A DNA stretch of 64,000 nt from UBA1424 sp041654095 (GTDB lineage Bacteria > Bacillota_I > Bacilli_A > RFN20 > CAG-826): positions 1 through 64,000 of the forward strand of contig JBAZED010000007.1 in NCBI GenBank assembly GCA_041654095.1. The letters run 5' to 3'. Position 1 is the first letter of the stretch. Every line of letters starts with the position of its first letter. Below are positions 7,612-17,729 of the stretch, piece by piece. Both the position numbers and the translations under genes were made by a program. Below the pieces are notes generated by a model, which saw nothing but the letters and a program-made list of their open reading frames with translations, did not search any database and was not told where the DNA came from.

Positions 7612-8890
7612 ATGAAAATGCTTAATAAATCGATTTTGCTATTGGCCGTTGCTGCTTTTTTGCTCTCGGGTTGTGGACGTGAAGAAATATCATCAAAATA
7701 CATCGAGCAGCGAGACGAGTTTAAACGCTTCCTCCTCGTCCTCCTCGTCAACAAGCACGCCGGTGGACCCGAGCGCGCCCAATCCCGAAAACCCCAAAGC
7801 CGTCGCGACCACCGTTCAAGCCTTGGCGCAGAAAAGAGCCTCGGATGCAAAGATTCTTTATCGCGTGACGGGAATAGCACAATATGCCGGCTATTATAAA
7901 AAAGGATACTTTGATTTAGTCGACAACGGGTGGACGATCGTCGCCTATGGCGTCAGCAGCAAAAATACGTGCATCACCTTATCAGGCACAACTTATTCGT
8001 ACACGAATAATGATTCGTTCGGAAGCGCGGGTATTCGCGCCGGAGACGAGATAACCCTCGAGGGTATTTTTACATACTATTCGTACACGAGCAGTTACGG
8101 CGTTCCAGAATTTTCCGGTTACCCGACGCGAATCGTCAGCAAAGGTCTGAGCGCTGTGGCACCGAAGTCATACACCAGCCCCGAAACCTATTCAGGCACT
8201 TACTACAATTCCATTACGGCGGCCGATAGCGGAAGTTCACTCGGCACAAAACTTCACAACCTAATGATGTCGACGCACACCACATACGTCTCTTATTCAA
8301 GCCTCGACACGACGCTCAAGACAACCGACAGCAAATGTTTTTACTCCGGGCAGAACTACACCGATTTCAATAAAGAGCACGTCTGGCCGCAAGCTAAATC
8401 CAAAGACGGTTCGGTGCAACTTTTTGGAAAGACGTATGCCGGGTCTGATATCCATCATATTCGAGCCGCGATCGAAACTTATAACTCAAATCGCGGAAGC
8501 TCGATGTTCGCCCCGATCTTTGGCGCTCCGCAAACAATGTCTTTTTCGGGCGGTGGCGTTGTGAAATTCGGCTCCGGCAATAACTACGGAGTGACCGAAC
8601 CCGCCGATGCGATGAAAGGCGATGTCGCGCGAATTATCATGTATGTCTACACGCATTACGGCACGGATTTTGGTGGCACGACGAGAACCGGCGTGACCGG
8701 CAAACTGTATATTACGGGCGTTATCGGGGCTAACAGCCAATCAGATTGTTACAAGCTGCTTCGCAAATGGAATGCCGAAGATCCAGTCAGCAGCGAAGAA
8801 ACCAATCGCAACAATATTGCTTTTCAAAAGCAGGGAAACCGCAATCCATTTATCGATTTTCCCAGCTTTGCTGATCGGATTTGGAATTAA
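7612..8890 (+). CDS. Secreted endonuclease I family nuclease, frameshifted after the lipobox
   Basis: An extracellular DNase of the EndA/NucM group. The body has the family signature EHVWPQ and the downstream DIHHIRA segment that supply the catalytic His and metal ligands. It is preceded by an OB-fold-like domain (about DAKILYRVTGIAQYAGYY to the YPTRIV strand) and a Ser-rich linker. The signal peptide and lipobox (LLSGC, Cys at residue 21, start 7612) lie in a different frame from the rest: a +1 shift is needed between about 7672 and 7705. A one-base change broke the gene, or the assembly has an error. If real, the product would terminate early without its nuclease domain. Confidence 0.8.
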
Positions 8891-8984
8891 ACGCACTTAA
8901 CAAAGTACATCTCGATGCGATTTGTTGCTTGCATCTTTTTGTTATGCTAAGATTACTACGCTTATGGAAGACATAAGCCAACAT

Positions 8985-9357
8985 GGGGATGTCATGGCAT
9001 CGACAGGGTTGTGTTCGCAGTGACTGCAGCCGAGTGATGACGTAATCATCAAAACAAAGATAACTGGCAACAGAAATCTTTCATACGCTGCCGCTTAATT
9101 AAGCTCCAATATACCGGATTAGGTTTCTAACCTAGCAGCGCGCTTCCGAAGGTTTGGTCCCTCACGCTTCGGGTCAGTGTCATAACAAGGGAATAAGGTT
9201 CTAGGTCGACTAGCCGAAGGACACGAAAACCCCTTAGTCTCGCATTAGATACTTCGATGATGCTGTCATCTAGTGTTAAATAATAAGATCGTCTAAGCTG
9301 TAGACGTTATTGTAGGACCTTCTTTGGACCGGAGTTCAATTCTCCGCATCTCCACCA
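8985..9357 (+). ncRNA. ssrA: Transfer-messenger RNA (tmRNA)
   Basis: The 5' end GGGGATG pairs with the 3' CATCTCC of a tRNA-like acceptor that ends in an encoded CCA (9355-9357), and the T-loop-like GGAGTTCAATTCTCC is present. After the conserved ATAACT the resume codon GGC (9066) begins a ten-codon tag, GNRNLSYAAA, ending at TAA (9096). This is the B. subtilis arrangement (ATAACT then GGC). The tag is short and ends YAAA where ALAA is usual. A TATGCT box about 40 nt upstream is a possible promoter. The RNA rescues stalled ribosomes together with SmpB. Confidence 0.96.
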
Positions 9358-9368
9358 GGAAACCCTTT

Positions 9369-9409
9369 AAACCTCGATATTCCTTCGATTGGAACGAGGT
9401 TTTTCTTTT
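9369..9409 (+). terminator. Terminator of tmRNA
   Basis: The stem AACCTCG/CGAGGTT has an inner TTCC/GGAA extension and is followed by TTTCTTTT, about 12 nt after the tmRNA CCA. Nothing further is recognisable in the AT-rich gap up to the ABC permease gene at 9686. Confidence 0.85.
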
Positions 9410-9685
9410 AACAGAGCGCATGATATCTTTTGAGAATAACCAATATTTACGTGTGTAGACCACCATAGTATAATAGGGGTTCTTTATGCAATTCTTTTTG
9501 GTCTGATAGAAAAGTATAACCTTGAAATTTCAAGGCCTTTGTTTTCAATTGTGCGTTTTGTTTATGAATGATAAAAATATTTCCAAACCGAATTTGTCAA
9601 TTCCAACCAAACCTCTTTTGACCCGCGCTAATTTGCTCTGAATTCAAGAGACAAAAACAAATTGTAGTATTTATTAAAAACGCAA

Positions 9686-10495
9686 CTATTCTCCATGTGC
9701 TTGCTTTCGCAAAAATGCGACAATCGAAACGATCGCTAACGATAGCATAATTATTCCGCCTATCAGCAAATAAGCCCAAAAGGGCAAATCATATGAACCC
9801 TGACTGTTTAGCGCCTCATTGAGCAAAGCCTTAACCGGCCAAAAATTCGGAGCGATACCTAGAAGATATTGTTTCCAATCGCTCATGGCATCGATTAATA
9901 CAAGGGCGGGTATCATGACCAAAATCCCTCCGCTTTTCATAAAGGCAAAACCTTCAATTTTGTTCTTTGCTATTGAGGCAATCAAAGTCCCGACGGCCGG
10001 TACGATTAAGGAACTGACTAACGAAAAGGCAATGATGTGGATATAATCCAAATTATCAAAGCCAAAAGATGCTGAGCCAAATGAAAACGAATAGGCGTCG
10101 TTGGCAAGCCACTTAATGCCAAGAATAAGGAAAAGATTCCCGGCAAACGAGAAAATATAAGAATATATGGTTTTAAAAATAATATAGCCGGTTAGTGAGA
10201 CGGGGGTTACGGCAATCGACTTAATCGTCTTTTCGTCTTTATTTTCAAGAAGAGAAAATCCAAGAAGCGATCCCGAGACATAGCCTCCGATGGAAATGAC
10301 GACGACAAAAATGATGATCATCGTGAGACTATACGCAATATCCGAATTATTTAATCCGCCGCGATTAAGCCCCAAAGGTAAAAGCCAACCGATAAGAATT
10401 AACATAAAAAGCGGGTAGACGAGCAAAAAGACGTTCATCGGATCCCGAAGGATGGTTTTGATTTCGTAAACGAACAGGCGGCAATACTTTTTCAT
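9686..10495 (-). CDS. ABC-2 type exporter permease
   Basis: A 269-aa membrane subunit with six predicted helices in ABC-2 layout: an N-terminal helix after IKTILRDPMNVFLL, a large hydrophobic middle, and a final helix after WAYLLIGGIIMLSL. It is the last gene of a three-gene minus-strand operon (ATPase, permease, permease) and begins 2 bp after the preceding gene. The two different permeases probably form a heterodimer. The substrate (lipid, peptide or drug) cannot be told from sequence. Confidence 0.85.
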   Translation of the reverse strand: MKKYCRLFVYEIKTILRDPMNVFLLVYPLFMLILIGWLLPLGLNRGGLNNSDIAYSLTMIIIFVVVISIGGYVSGSLLGFSLLENKDEKTIKSIAVTPVSLTGYIIFKTIYSYIFSFAGNLFLILGIKWLANDAYSFSFGSASFGFDNLDYIHIIAFSLVSSLIVPAVGTLIASIAKNKIEGFAFMKSGGILVMIPALVLIDAMSDWKQYLLGIAPNFWPVKALLNEALNSQGSYDLPFWAYLLIGGIIMLSLAIVSIVAFLRKQAHGE

Positions 10496-10497
10496 GA

Positions 10498-11214
10498 TTA
10501 ACCCTTAATCGCATATGCCTTGTATTTTGGGTAGACGACAAAAGGAAATAAAGCGGCGGGAACAGCCGTTAGCACGCAAACGCCGATGACAATTTTCCAA
10601 ATGTCTTTTTTCTCAAAAAGGCTCCCGATCAAATATTGAATTGCATAGCTTGGCGAAATAATCGCAAAATATTCGCTCGACGCGTCAATTAAGCCAAGAA
10701 ACACAAGCAAAGTCGGGAGCATCAGAACTAAAACCACAGCCATATACTTCATTAGGAAAGACGCAAAATCAGCACTGTAAAACACAATTACATAGCCGAT
10801 GGCAATGTGCGCCAATGTCGATAAGAAGACGTACATAATTGCCAATAAATAATTTATGACTACACCATGGACTATCAGCATTGTTAAACTAATTAAAAGA
10901 ATCGAAGCAATGCTCATCAGCAACGAAGCAATAATTTTCGCTCCTAGGATTTGAACAAGCAAAACCGGAGAAACAAAGAGACTCTTGATGGTGTTTTCTT
11001 GTTTTTCGTAGTAAAAACTAGATGCCAAAAGAATGATGGCCATCACGCCGGTGTCCATCACCATTAGCATAGGCATTAAAGCCTTGGCCTCGATTTCTTG
11101 CGACAAAGCGAGAATCAAAACCCACATGAAGGAAAAGGCAAGGCTGAACCACATTATCTTATATTTGAACAAGCGGATAATGTCTCCTCTTAACAGTATC
11201 AATAGTTTTTTCAT
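10498..11214 (-). CDS. ABC-2 type exporter permease
   Basis: A 238-aa membrane subunit with about six helices. The N-terminal segment LLRGDIIRLFKYKIMWFSLAFSF is typical of ABC-2 permeases in which the first helix follows a short cytoplasmic amphipathic stretch. Its start overlaps the ATPase stop by 4 nt, indicating translational coupling. It pairs with the next permease and the ATPase as an exporter of unknown substrate. Confidence 0.85.
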   Translation of the reverse strand: MKKLLILLRGDIIRLFKYKIMWFSLAFSFMWVLILALSQEIEAKALMPMLMVMDTGVMAIILLASSFYYEKQENTIKSLFVSPVLLVQILGAKIIASLLMSIASILLISLTMLIVHGVVINYLLAIMYVFLSTLAHIAIGYVIVFYSADFASFLMKYMAVVLVLMLPTLLVFLGLIDASSEYFAIISPSYAIQYLIGSLFEKKDIWKIVIGVCVLTAVPAALFPFVVYPKYKAYAIKG

Positions 11215-12074
11215 TCGTCTTCTTCTTTTCCGACTACTTTGATAAAGATGTCTTCCATACTCATCTCACCGCTATGAAGGGTGGTGATGGGATATTGCTT
11301 CAAAATAGCCAAAAAGGCGCCATTCGATCCAATGCCTTCCAGCGGGAATGATTCCATATTGGTCGTTTCGTTTTTTAAGTATTCTACCTTGATTTGATGC
11401 TGACCGTATTTTAATTTTAAAGCTCTGGGGGTCGATATTTCGAGGACCTTGCCTTTAGATATAAAAGCCACCTCGTCGCACAGCTGTTCGACATCACCCA
11501 TCAGATGAGTCGATATAAATATCGTCTTTCCAGCCGCTTTCAATTCTAAAATAATGTCTTTGATTATACGGGCATTCGTGGGGTCAAGGCCATTCGTAGG
11601 TTCATCAAGAAAGATTACTTTGGGATTGTTTAGCAGCGCTCTTACAAAATTCAGGCGGACCTTCATGCCTTTTGAATATTGTCCAACTTGCTGGTTTTTC
11701 GCTTCGCCTAATCCAACGCGCGTTAGCAATGCTTCATAATCGATTTTTTGGCGATAAAGATTTGCTAAGAACGATAAATTTTCAATCGCGGTTAACTTGT
11801 TAAAAAACACCGGCATCTCAAAACCAACGCCGATTTCTTCATAAAATGATTTGTCGTATTTCTTCATGGGCTGTCCAAAATATAGAATCTCCCCTTCATA
11901 ATCGTTAAGAAGTTTAATCATGAGCTTTTGAGTTGTCGATTTGCCGGCCCCACTTGGGCCCAACAATCCGAATATCGTCCCAGCCTTAACGCTAAAAGAG
12001 ACGCCGTTTAGGACATTTCCTTGTTTTTTGTCATATCGATAACTCACATTTTGGAGGACGAACGCATACTCCAT
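11211..12074 (-). CDS. ABC exporter ATP-binding protein
   Basis: A 287-aa ATPase. Walker A GPSGAGKST is at residues 39-47, the signature is YSKGMKVRL (a YSKGM variant of LSGGQ), and Walker B with the catalytic glutamate is VIFLDEP, followed by a conserved switch His in FISTHL. The start is the ATG at 12074 because AAGGAG lies 7 nt before it; the frame runs 6 codons further upstream. First gene of the operon. The C-terminal 70 residues form the extra domain common in bacitracin/lantibiotic-immunity type exporters, so self-protection or drug export is one possibility. Confidence 0.9.
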   Translation of the reverse strand: MEYAFVLQNVSYRYDKKQGNVLNGVSFSVKAGTIFGLLGPSGAGKSTTQKLMIKLLNDYEGEILYFGQPMKKYDKSFYEEIGVGFEMPVFFNKLTAIENLSFLANLYRQKIDYEALLTRVGLGEAKNQQVGQYSKGMKVRLNFVRALLNNPKVIFLDEPTNGLDPTNARIIKDIILELKAAGKTIFISTHLMGDVEQLCDEVAFISKGKVLEISTPRALKLKYGQHQIKVEYLKNETTNMESFPLEGIGSNGAFLAILKQYPITTLHSGEMSMEDIFIKVVGKEEDE

Positions 12075-12331
12075 ATTTTGTCTCCTTTTCAAATTGCTTG
12101 TAAGATAGTAGTTTCGTCGGAAGCAAAGACACTGGTCTTATCCATATTCTAGAATATTTATGACTTGAGCGATAATAGTTTAGTATTAGATGGAAACAAT
12201 CGTTTCAGCCTCAATGACCATCTATTTCCTTTGCAAGTGGACACACTAATCGTCAAGTATATCCGCAGCTGACATTCCTAACCGAATAGGACAAAGAGTG
12301 GTGGCAAGCATCTCACTAGACAGAACCTATA

Positions 12332-12371
12332 ACCTCGTATTTCATTCGACGCAAATGAGGTATTATTTTTT
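12332..12371 (+). terminator. Possible orphan hairpin with T-run
   Basis: ACCTCGTATTT is followed by a short loop and then AAATGAGGT, which pairs with a 2-nt bulge; a T-rich tail follows. It sits in the 482-bp gap 12075-12556 with no plus-strand gene upstream. It might end an unrecognised small RNA. Otherwise I see only the putative upstream regions of the two flanking divergent genes there. Confidence 0.35.
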
Positions 12372-12556
12372 GTCGGTTCGGGCAATTTCGTAATTTTCAA
12401 AAGCCCCGCTCAAATCGCTGTTCTCAAGAACAAATTAAATTATTAGTTTGCGGTTATTGATATAGCAATCAATTATTTGTAACGATCTTCTTCAAATATT
12501 TAGGTAAAAAAGATAAAATAATAAAACTTGCGCCTTCTACAAGAGAGAACATTGAT

Positions 12557-15220
12557 ATGAAATCACTAAAAAGATCCTCCTCCTTCCTGATTGCTTTGGT
12601 TCTTACCACCGTTGCCACGATCGCGCTTTCGAACTTGATCAGCCTGCGTGGTTACGGTGGAGCCTTTGGCGAGGGGCAGACATATACGATGACATTGAGC
12701 GCCGCGACCGGCACATTGACCGCAAATTCCAGCGACGGATATAAGACAGCTTCATATGGTCCGATCGATACCGCTTTAGGCAATCCGATCGCCTTTGCCT
12801 TTACCGATGGGATGAAAAGCACGGTCAGCAATACCCTGGGGCAGCTAAAAGCCTCTTCTGGGAATTTATATAACGCGACCCCGATTACGGGTATCAAATC
12901 GATCACCATCAATTATGCGAGCGGCACAAACATGATGCTATATCTCGGAACCAGCGCCAATCCGTCGGGCAACTCCTCTTCTTTGGCGACCGGAACCGCC
13001 GCTAATTCATCCGGCGCATATTCTTATTTCAAGGTGGCATGCGGAAGCAAGTATTCGACAATCACCGGCATCATCATCCAATACTCCTGCACGGTCGGAA
13101 GCGGCGGTGGAACCGGCACCTCTTCAAGCAGTGATGAAGGCTCATCCTCAGACACGAGCGGCGAAGTCGGTTCAAGCCAATATTCGCTCGTGACTAGCGC
13201 TTCGCAATTGACCATTGGCGTTTCCTATTTAGTAGTAGCTAGCAATAGCGGCGCTTACTACGCCGCCGGAATTCTTTCCAGCGCTTACTTAACGTCTGTC
13301 ACCATTCCATCTCCGGTCAGCAATATTATTACGCTTGGTTCGGAATCGGTTTCCACCTTCGTCCTTGGTGGCACAAGCGGCGCCTACACCCTGACTTCGG
13401 CCGAAGGCCAGCTATCCAGTTCGGCGGCCAAAAATGTCAATTACTCTTCGAGCGGATCTGGAACTTGGGCGATTACCATCAGCAATCCCGCTGCGGCGAT
13501 TCAAAACACGACATCTAGCTATGGCAGTATTCAGTACAATTCATCCTCTCCTCACTTCACGACATACACAAGTTCGCTAACAGCAATTTCATTGTACAAG
13601 TCGGCGGCAGAGGTACAGCCTGTGGCTTTGACGGGAGTGACAATCAGCAAATCGTCATTGTCGCTTTCCAAAGACTCGACCTATACCTTGACCGCATCAT
13701 TTTCCCCGGCTAACGTCTACCCGACACCGACCTTGAATTGGGCGACCGAGAACTCTGGTATCGCCACGGTATCGAACGGCGTCGTGACCGGAAAAGGCGA
13801 GGGAACGACGAATATCGTCGCCACTGCGACACAAGGTTCGACGGTTGTTTCATCATCGTGCGAGGTGACGGTGACTCTATCCCCGAACTACACGGTCAAA
13901 ACGATGGCGTACGATTATCGAGACTATATGGACAACAACTATTACTCGAACATGGACTCGATGCCGACGACCGGGACGGTCAATCTCTTGGTCATCCCCG
14001 TCCAATTAGCTGGGACGACAATGACGGAAGCGACTCGTTCGCGCATTCAAAAAGCCTATTTTGGAACGGAAGCCGAAACTGGTTGGCACTCGGTCAGTTC
14101 GTTTTATAACGAAGAATCGAATGGAAGGCTGACCATCACCGGCGCAGTCGCTCCGATTTATCCGACCAGTTACGAAACGACGATCACCGAAGCGCAGACG
14201 ACATCTTTGGTCACGACCGCGACGAACTGGTACAAAACGAATTATAGCGTGAACAGCGGCAGAGAATTCGACGCCGACAGCGATGGATACATCGATGGTG
14301 TCGTGCTGATCTATAGCGCGCCAAACAATTATGAAGGTAACGACAACCTCTGGGCTTACTGCTATTGGACGGCCGTCAATGAGAATGTCTCTTCGCCGGT
14401 CGCCAACACCTATTTCTGGGCATCCTATGACTTCATGGATGAGTCCGCAAACTGCGAAATTGACGCCCATACCTACATCCACGAAACAGGGCACCTCATG
14501 GGTCTCGATGACTATTATAACTATGATTCCGCGAGCACTGACGGAGCGGCGGGCGGATTCAACATGCAAGACTTCAATGTCGGCGAACACGATCCTTACT
14601 CGCGCGTCGCTCTCGGCTGGATCGATCCAATCGTCCCGACCGGAAATACGACTTTGACTATCGCCCCCGGACAAGCGATCATCCTCTCACCCAACGATTT
14701 GAGTTCTAATTCACCGTTCGACGAATATCTGATTCTCGATGTGTATTCACCGATGGGTCTAAACGAATTTGATGCGACATATGAATATGGCGGTTCAGGA
14801 TCGATGTATCCAAAAGGGCCGAGCACCACGGGAATCCGCGTCTGGCACGTCGATGCGCGATTGATGAAAAATTATCCCGGCAGCGGAATTCCGACTTTGA
14901 CGACATCGATATCGCCCGGGAACGATTACTACCACGCGATGAGCAACTCGACAAACAGCTCATACGGGTCGAAGTATTCCGGCTACCGCGACTATCGACT
15001 GCTGCATTTATTGCAGTGTGGCGGCGCTAATACATACGCGGAAAACGGCCAATTTGCGGCTGACGACATATGGACGGCTGGAGATGCATTCTCCATGAGT
15101 TCGTATGCCTCATTTTTCGTCGACAGCGGCAAGCTCAACAGCGGAACGGCGCTTCCTTACTCTTTCTCCGTCACATCGATCAGCGGAACTAATGTGACGA
15201 TATCAATCTCCAAAAATTAG
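12557..15220 (+). CDS. Secreted M6-family (immune inhibitor A-like) metalloprotease with Big2 domain
   Basis: An 887-aa extracellular zinc protease. A signal peptide covers about residues 1-25. A beta-rich region of about 170 residues and a Ser-rich linker follow, then a second Ser/Thr-rich beta region. A bacterial Ig-like group 2 domain lies at about 355-440 (VALTGVTISKSSLSL with the NWATENSGIATVSNGVVTG core). The M6 catalytic domain follows, with the zinc motif HETGHLMGLDD at 642-652 (ligands H642, H646; base E643). The signature NLLVIPVQL before it is typical of M6. No anchoring motif is seen at the C-terminus. A terminator follows. Confidence 0.87.
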   Translation: MKSLKRSSSFLIALVLTTVATIALSNLISLRGYGGAFGEGQTYTMTLSAATGTLTANSSDGYKTASYGPIDTALGNPIAFAFTDGMKSTVSNTLGQLKASSGNLYNATPITGIKSITINYASGTNMMLYLGTSANPSGNSSSLATGTAANSSGAYSYFKVACGSKYSTITGIIIQYSCTVGSGGGTGTSSSSDEGSSSDTSGEVGSSQYSLVTSASQLTIGVSYLVVASNSGAYYAAGILSSAYLTSVTIPSPVSNIITLGSESVSTFVLGGTSGAYTLTSAEGQLSSSAAKNVNYSSSGSGTWAITISNPAAAIQNTTSSYGSIQYNSSSPHFTTYTSSLTAISLYKSAAEVQPVALTGVTISKSSLSLSKDSTYTLTASFSPANVYPTPTLNWATENSGIATVSNGVVTGKGEGTTNIVATATQGSTVVSSSCEVTVTLSPNYTVKTMAYDYRDYMDNNYYSNMDSMPTTGTVNLLVIPVQLAGTTMTEATRSRIQKAYFGTEAETGWHSVSSFYNEESNGRLTITGAVAPIYPTSYETTITEAQTTSLVTTATNWYKTNYSVNSGREFDADSDGYIDGVVLIYSAPNNYEGNDNLWAYCYWTAVNENVSSPVANTYFWASYDFMDESANCEIDAHTYIHETGHLMGLDDYYNYDSASTDGAAGGFNMQDFNVGEHDPYSRVALGWIDPIVPTGNTTLTIAPGQAIILSPNDLSSNSPFDEYLILDVYSPMGLNEFDATYEYGGSGSMYPKGPSTTGIRVWHVDARLMKNYPGSGIPTLTTSISPGNDYYHAMSNSTNSSYGSKYSGYRDYRLLHLLQCGGANTYAENGQFAADDIWTAGDAFSMSSYASFFVDSGKLNSGTALPYSFSVTSISGTNVTISISKN

Positions 15221-15247
15221 CGTCAAAAGAGAACAATCATCAACAAA

Positions 15248-15281
15248 AAAAGGCGGCTGTGGAACCGACGTGCCGCCTTTT
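15248..15281. terminator. Bidirectional terminator
   Basis: AAAAGGCGGC and GCCGCCTTTT form a 10-bp stem with A-tracts and T-tracts on both sides. It lies between the convergent protease and EAL-domain genes and can serve both. Confidence 0.85.
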
Positions 15282-15368
15282 GATTTATCAAATATATTGT
15301 AGCTTGGCTCATCTCCTCACTTGTGGCGATGACTAAATTTCCGTTAGGCATGTCGACCTCATTTGGCT

Positions 15369-17729
15369 CTATGGCGTTGGCTTCTTAAGTGTTTCCGGGC
15401 GATGGTAGAAAAATCCTTGATGAATAAAGCAGCCGAGCGCTTGCATCGCTTTCGCCATTTCCGCGTTTTCAATTTTCTCGGCGACGATGGCTATTTTCTG
15501 TCGCTCGGTGATTTTTACTAGCCCGCTGACGACTTGCCTGATGTTTTCCGAATCGAGTCGAGTGGCGAAAATTCCATCGAGTTTAAGAAAATCATATGGG
15601 AATAAATCGAGGATGCCAAGCGACGAGTATTGGCTGCCGAAATCATCGATGGCGATTGAAAAGCCATCCCGTTTATAACCCTTGATCTTCTTGATGGTCT
15701 GATCGATATTTTGGACGAAGGTATTCTCGGATATTTCGATAATTAACTTGCTGTAGTCCAGCTGGTATTGAGCAGCCTTTTCCCTGATTAGGTTACTGAA
15801 GTACGGGCGGAGAAAGGCACTAGCCGAAATATTGATTGACAAGCGGTTGGGGGCGCCCATCTCGGCATATATTTTCAGCGTGCGATCGAGCAAGTAATCA
15901 TCGAGGGCGTCAATCAAGTTGGATTTTATCGCGTACGAAAACATCGCGGTAGGAGGAATGAAACCGAGGTCGGGATCAGTCCAGCGGGCGAGGGCCTCCA
16001 TGAAGACGACGCTACCGTCGCGTGAATCGACGACATTTTGAAAGACGACATCGATCTGGCTATTCGCAATTGCTAAGTCCAGTTTGTTGGCGAGTTTGAT
16101 ATTGCTCTCCAGCATTTTTTTCATCTTCGGCGAATATTTTATGATGATGTTGTGCTCGGATAAAGCCGCTTCGGAAACGGCCATGCTTGCGCACGTTATC
16201 AAATCGCGGAGATTGTCGGCGTCTTCGCCGAGAACGGCAAAGCCGATGTGATTTTCCAACAGGACGTGAATGCCTTGGATTTCGTGCTGAATTGATAGTC
16301 CGCTCTTTGCGTGGGCGAATAGCGCGTCGATTTCCTGATCATTGGGATCGATGAGAATTATGATTAAATCCCGGGAGTTGGCGATGGCGGCGATGTTTCC
16401 TCTATCGATATAAGGAGTCAGCGTCGTCGATAATTGTTTCACGAGCGATTCGGTGAACTCCACGCCATAATAATCGTAAAGCTGTTTGTAATTGCCGATC
16501 GTAATGTAGAAGCACACAGCGGATTTTACATTCTTGAGCTCGCCGATTTTGTCGAGCAATCCGCGCTGATTGTAGAGGCCGGTCAGTGCATCGTGAGTTG
16601 CTAAGTAATGCAGTTGCTCGTTGAGCAATTTCAACTGATGAATATCTTGGTATATCGTAATAATCGTATTGTTTTTGGTTGGGAAAGCGCTGATGATGAA
16701 TGGCTTGTTGACGGGCTGAATCGTAAATTCAAATGACTCCATTTCTCCAGAATTGAGAATTCTCGCATAGCGAATGCTGCGATTTTCAATTTCATCAGGG
16801 ATGATTTGCGAACCTTTATGGCCGATAATCATCTCCTCGGTATATCCCGCTAGCTGTGTAAACGCCTGGTTGACATAGATGAAATCGAAATCGACCATCT
16901 GCCCTTGATCATCGAAAATTGGCTTTTGTTCGATGACGCCGATCGGAAGATTTTGCAGCAGATCGGCTTGATCCATCTTGGTCGAGATGAGCGCATCCTC
17001 GACCTCTTCATAATCGGTCACGTCGATGGCCAACGCGACAAAGCGCTCGTTGAGAACATAGGAGCCCTTAATTTGAAGGGCGACGGGTTTTTCCAAATGC
17101 GGCAAGCGAACGTGGTACTTGCGATTGATTAGTTCTTGATTCTCGAGGATTTGATCGAGCCAATTAGCCTTTGCTAAATCGCCCTCATCCAAAAGCCCTC
17201 GAAATTCCTCTTTCGGCAGCGAAAACACCGTGTCGGATAATTGGTACTTATTCGAAAAGGAATCCGACAGTCTAATTTCGATTGTGTCGTGGTCGAATGA
17301 ATATCCTAATAGGACGGATTCATTAAAATCAAATGAGGCCTGGCTAACCTTGCGGTCAGCTGTCCTCAGCCGCGCCTCGCCCGAAAGGCTGACGGCGAAT
17401 AGCATATAGATGGCAGGCATCAAGAAGTGGATGATGATATTCGCGACTGCATTATCGTGGATGGGTTCCAGCAAATTAAATAATTCAAAGATAAGTTGTG
17501 CGATGATGCTCAATAGCACCAATATGGTCATCCATCTGACAAAGGCAGGCCGTTCTTTAAAATTGGCTAGAAGTGAGAAAAGCAGGAGTAAGAAAACTCC
17601 CAGAAGAAGGACGGCTCGATGCCAATTGAGGGCAGTAGGAACGAAATACAACCCGGCATATGTCAAACAATAAAAGGCCGCCAATGAGAAGAAAACAACC
17701 TTATTGATAATCGCTGATTTACGCTTCAT
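15369..17729 (-). CDS. Membrane PAS-GGDEF-EAL protein, probable c-di-GMP phosphodiesterase
   Basis: About 786 aa. Four to five N-terminal helices are followed by PAS-like sensor domains (one around DFDFIYVNQAFTQLAGYTEEMI), a GGDEF domain and an EAL domain. The GGDEF signature is replaced by NSRDL, so cyclase activity is unlikely. The EAL domain keeps MEALAR, the EISENTF glutamate, IDDFG and LKLDG, so hydrolysis of c-di-GMP is likely. The degenerate GGDEF may act as a GTP sensor, as known in other fusions. The start is the ATG at 17729 with GAGAG upstream; the frame continues 24 codons further. Confidence 0.87.
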   Translation of the reverse strand: MKRKSAIINKVVFFSLAAFYCLTYAGLYFVPTALNWHRAVLLLGVFLLLLFSLLANFKERPAFVRWMTILVLLSIIAQLIFELFNLLEPIHDNAVANIIIHFLMPAIYMLFAVSLSGEARLRTADRKVSQASFDFNESVLLGYSFDHDTIEIRLSDSFSNKYQLSDTVFSLPKEEFRGLLDEGDLAKANWLDQILENQELINRKYHVRLPHLEKPVALQIKGSYVLNERFVALAIDVTDYEEVEDALISTKMDQADLLQNLPIGVIEQKPIFDDQGQMVDFDFIYVNQAFTQLAGYTEEMIIGHKGSQIIPDEIENRSIRYARILNSGEMESFEFTIQPVNKPFIISAFPTKNNTIITIYQDIHQLKLLNEQLHYLATHDALTGLYNQRGLLDKIGELKNVKSAVCFYITIGNYKQLYDYYGVEFTESLVKQLSTTLTPYIDRGNIAAIANSRDLIIILIDPNDQEIDALFAHAKSGLSIQHEIQGIHVLLENHIGFAVLGEDADNLRDLITCASMAVSEAALSEHNIIIKYSPKMKKMLESNIKLANKLDLAIANSQIDVVFQNVVDSRDGSVVFMEALARWTDPDLGFIPPTAMFSYAIKSNLIDALDDYLLDRTLKIYAEMGAPNRLSINISASAFLRPYFSNLIREKAAQYQLDYSKLIIEISENTFVQNIDQTIKKIKGYKRDGFSIAIDDFGSQYSSLGILDLFPYDFLKLDGIFATRLDSENIRQVVSGLVKITERQKIAIVAEKIENAEMAKAMQALGCFIHQGFFYHRPETLKKPTP

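Noticed and set aside
7711..7760. TCC/TCG repeat as a phase-variation tract
   Set aside because: The units are three bases long and would not change frame by slippage; the break probably lies earlier, so a switching role is not supported.
14006..14674. 222-codon antisense frame within the M6 protease gene
   Set aside because: It is a shadow of the protease reading frame; its sequence is low in structure and has no ribosome site.
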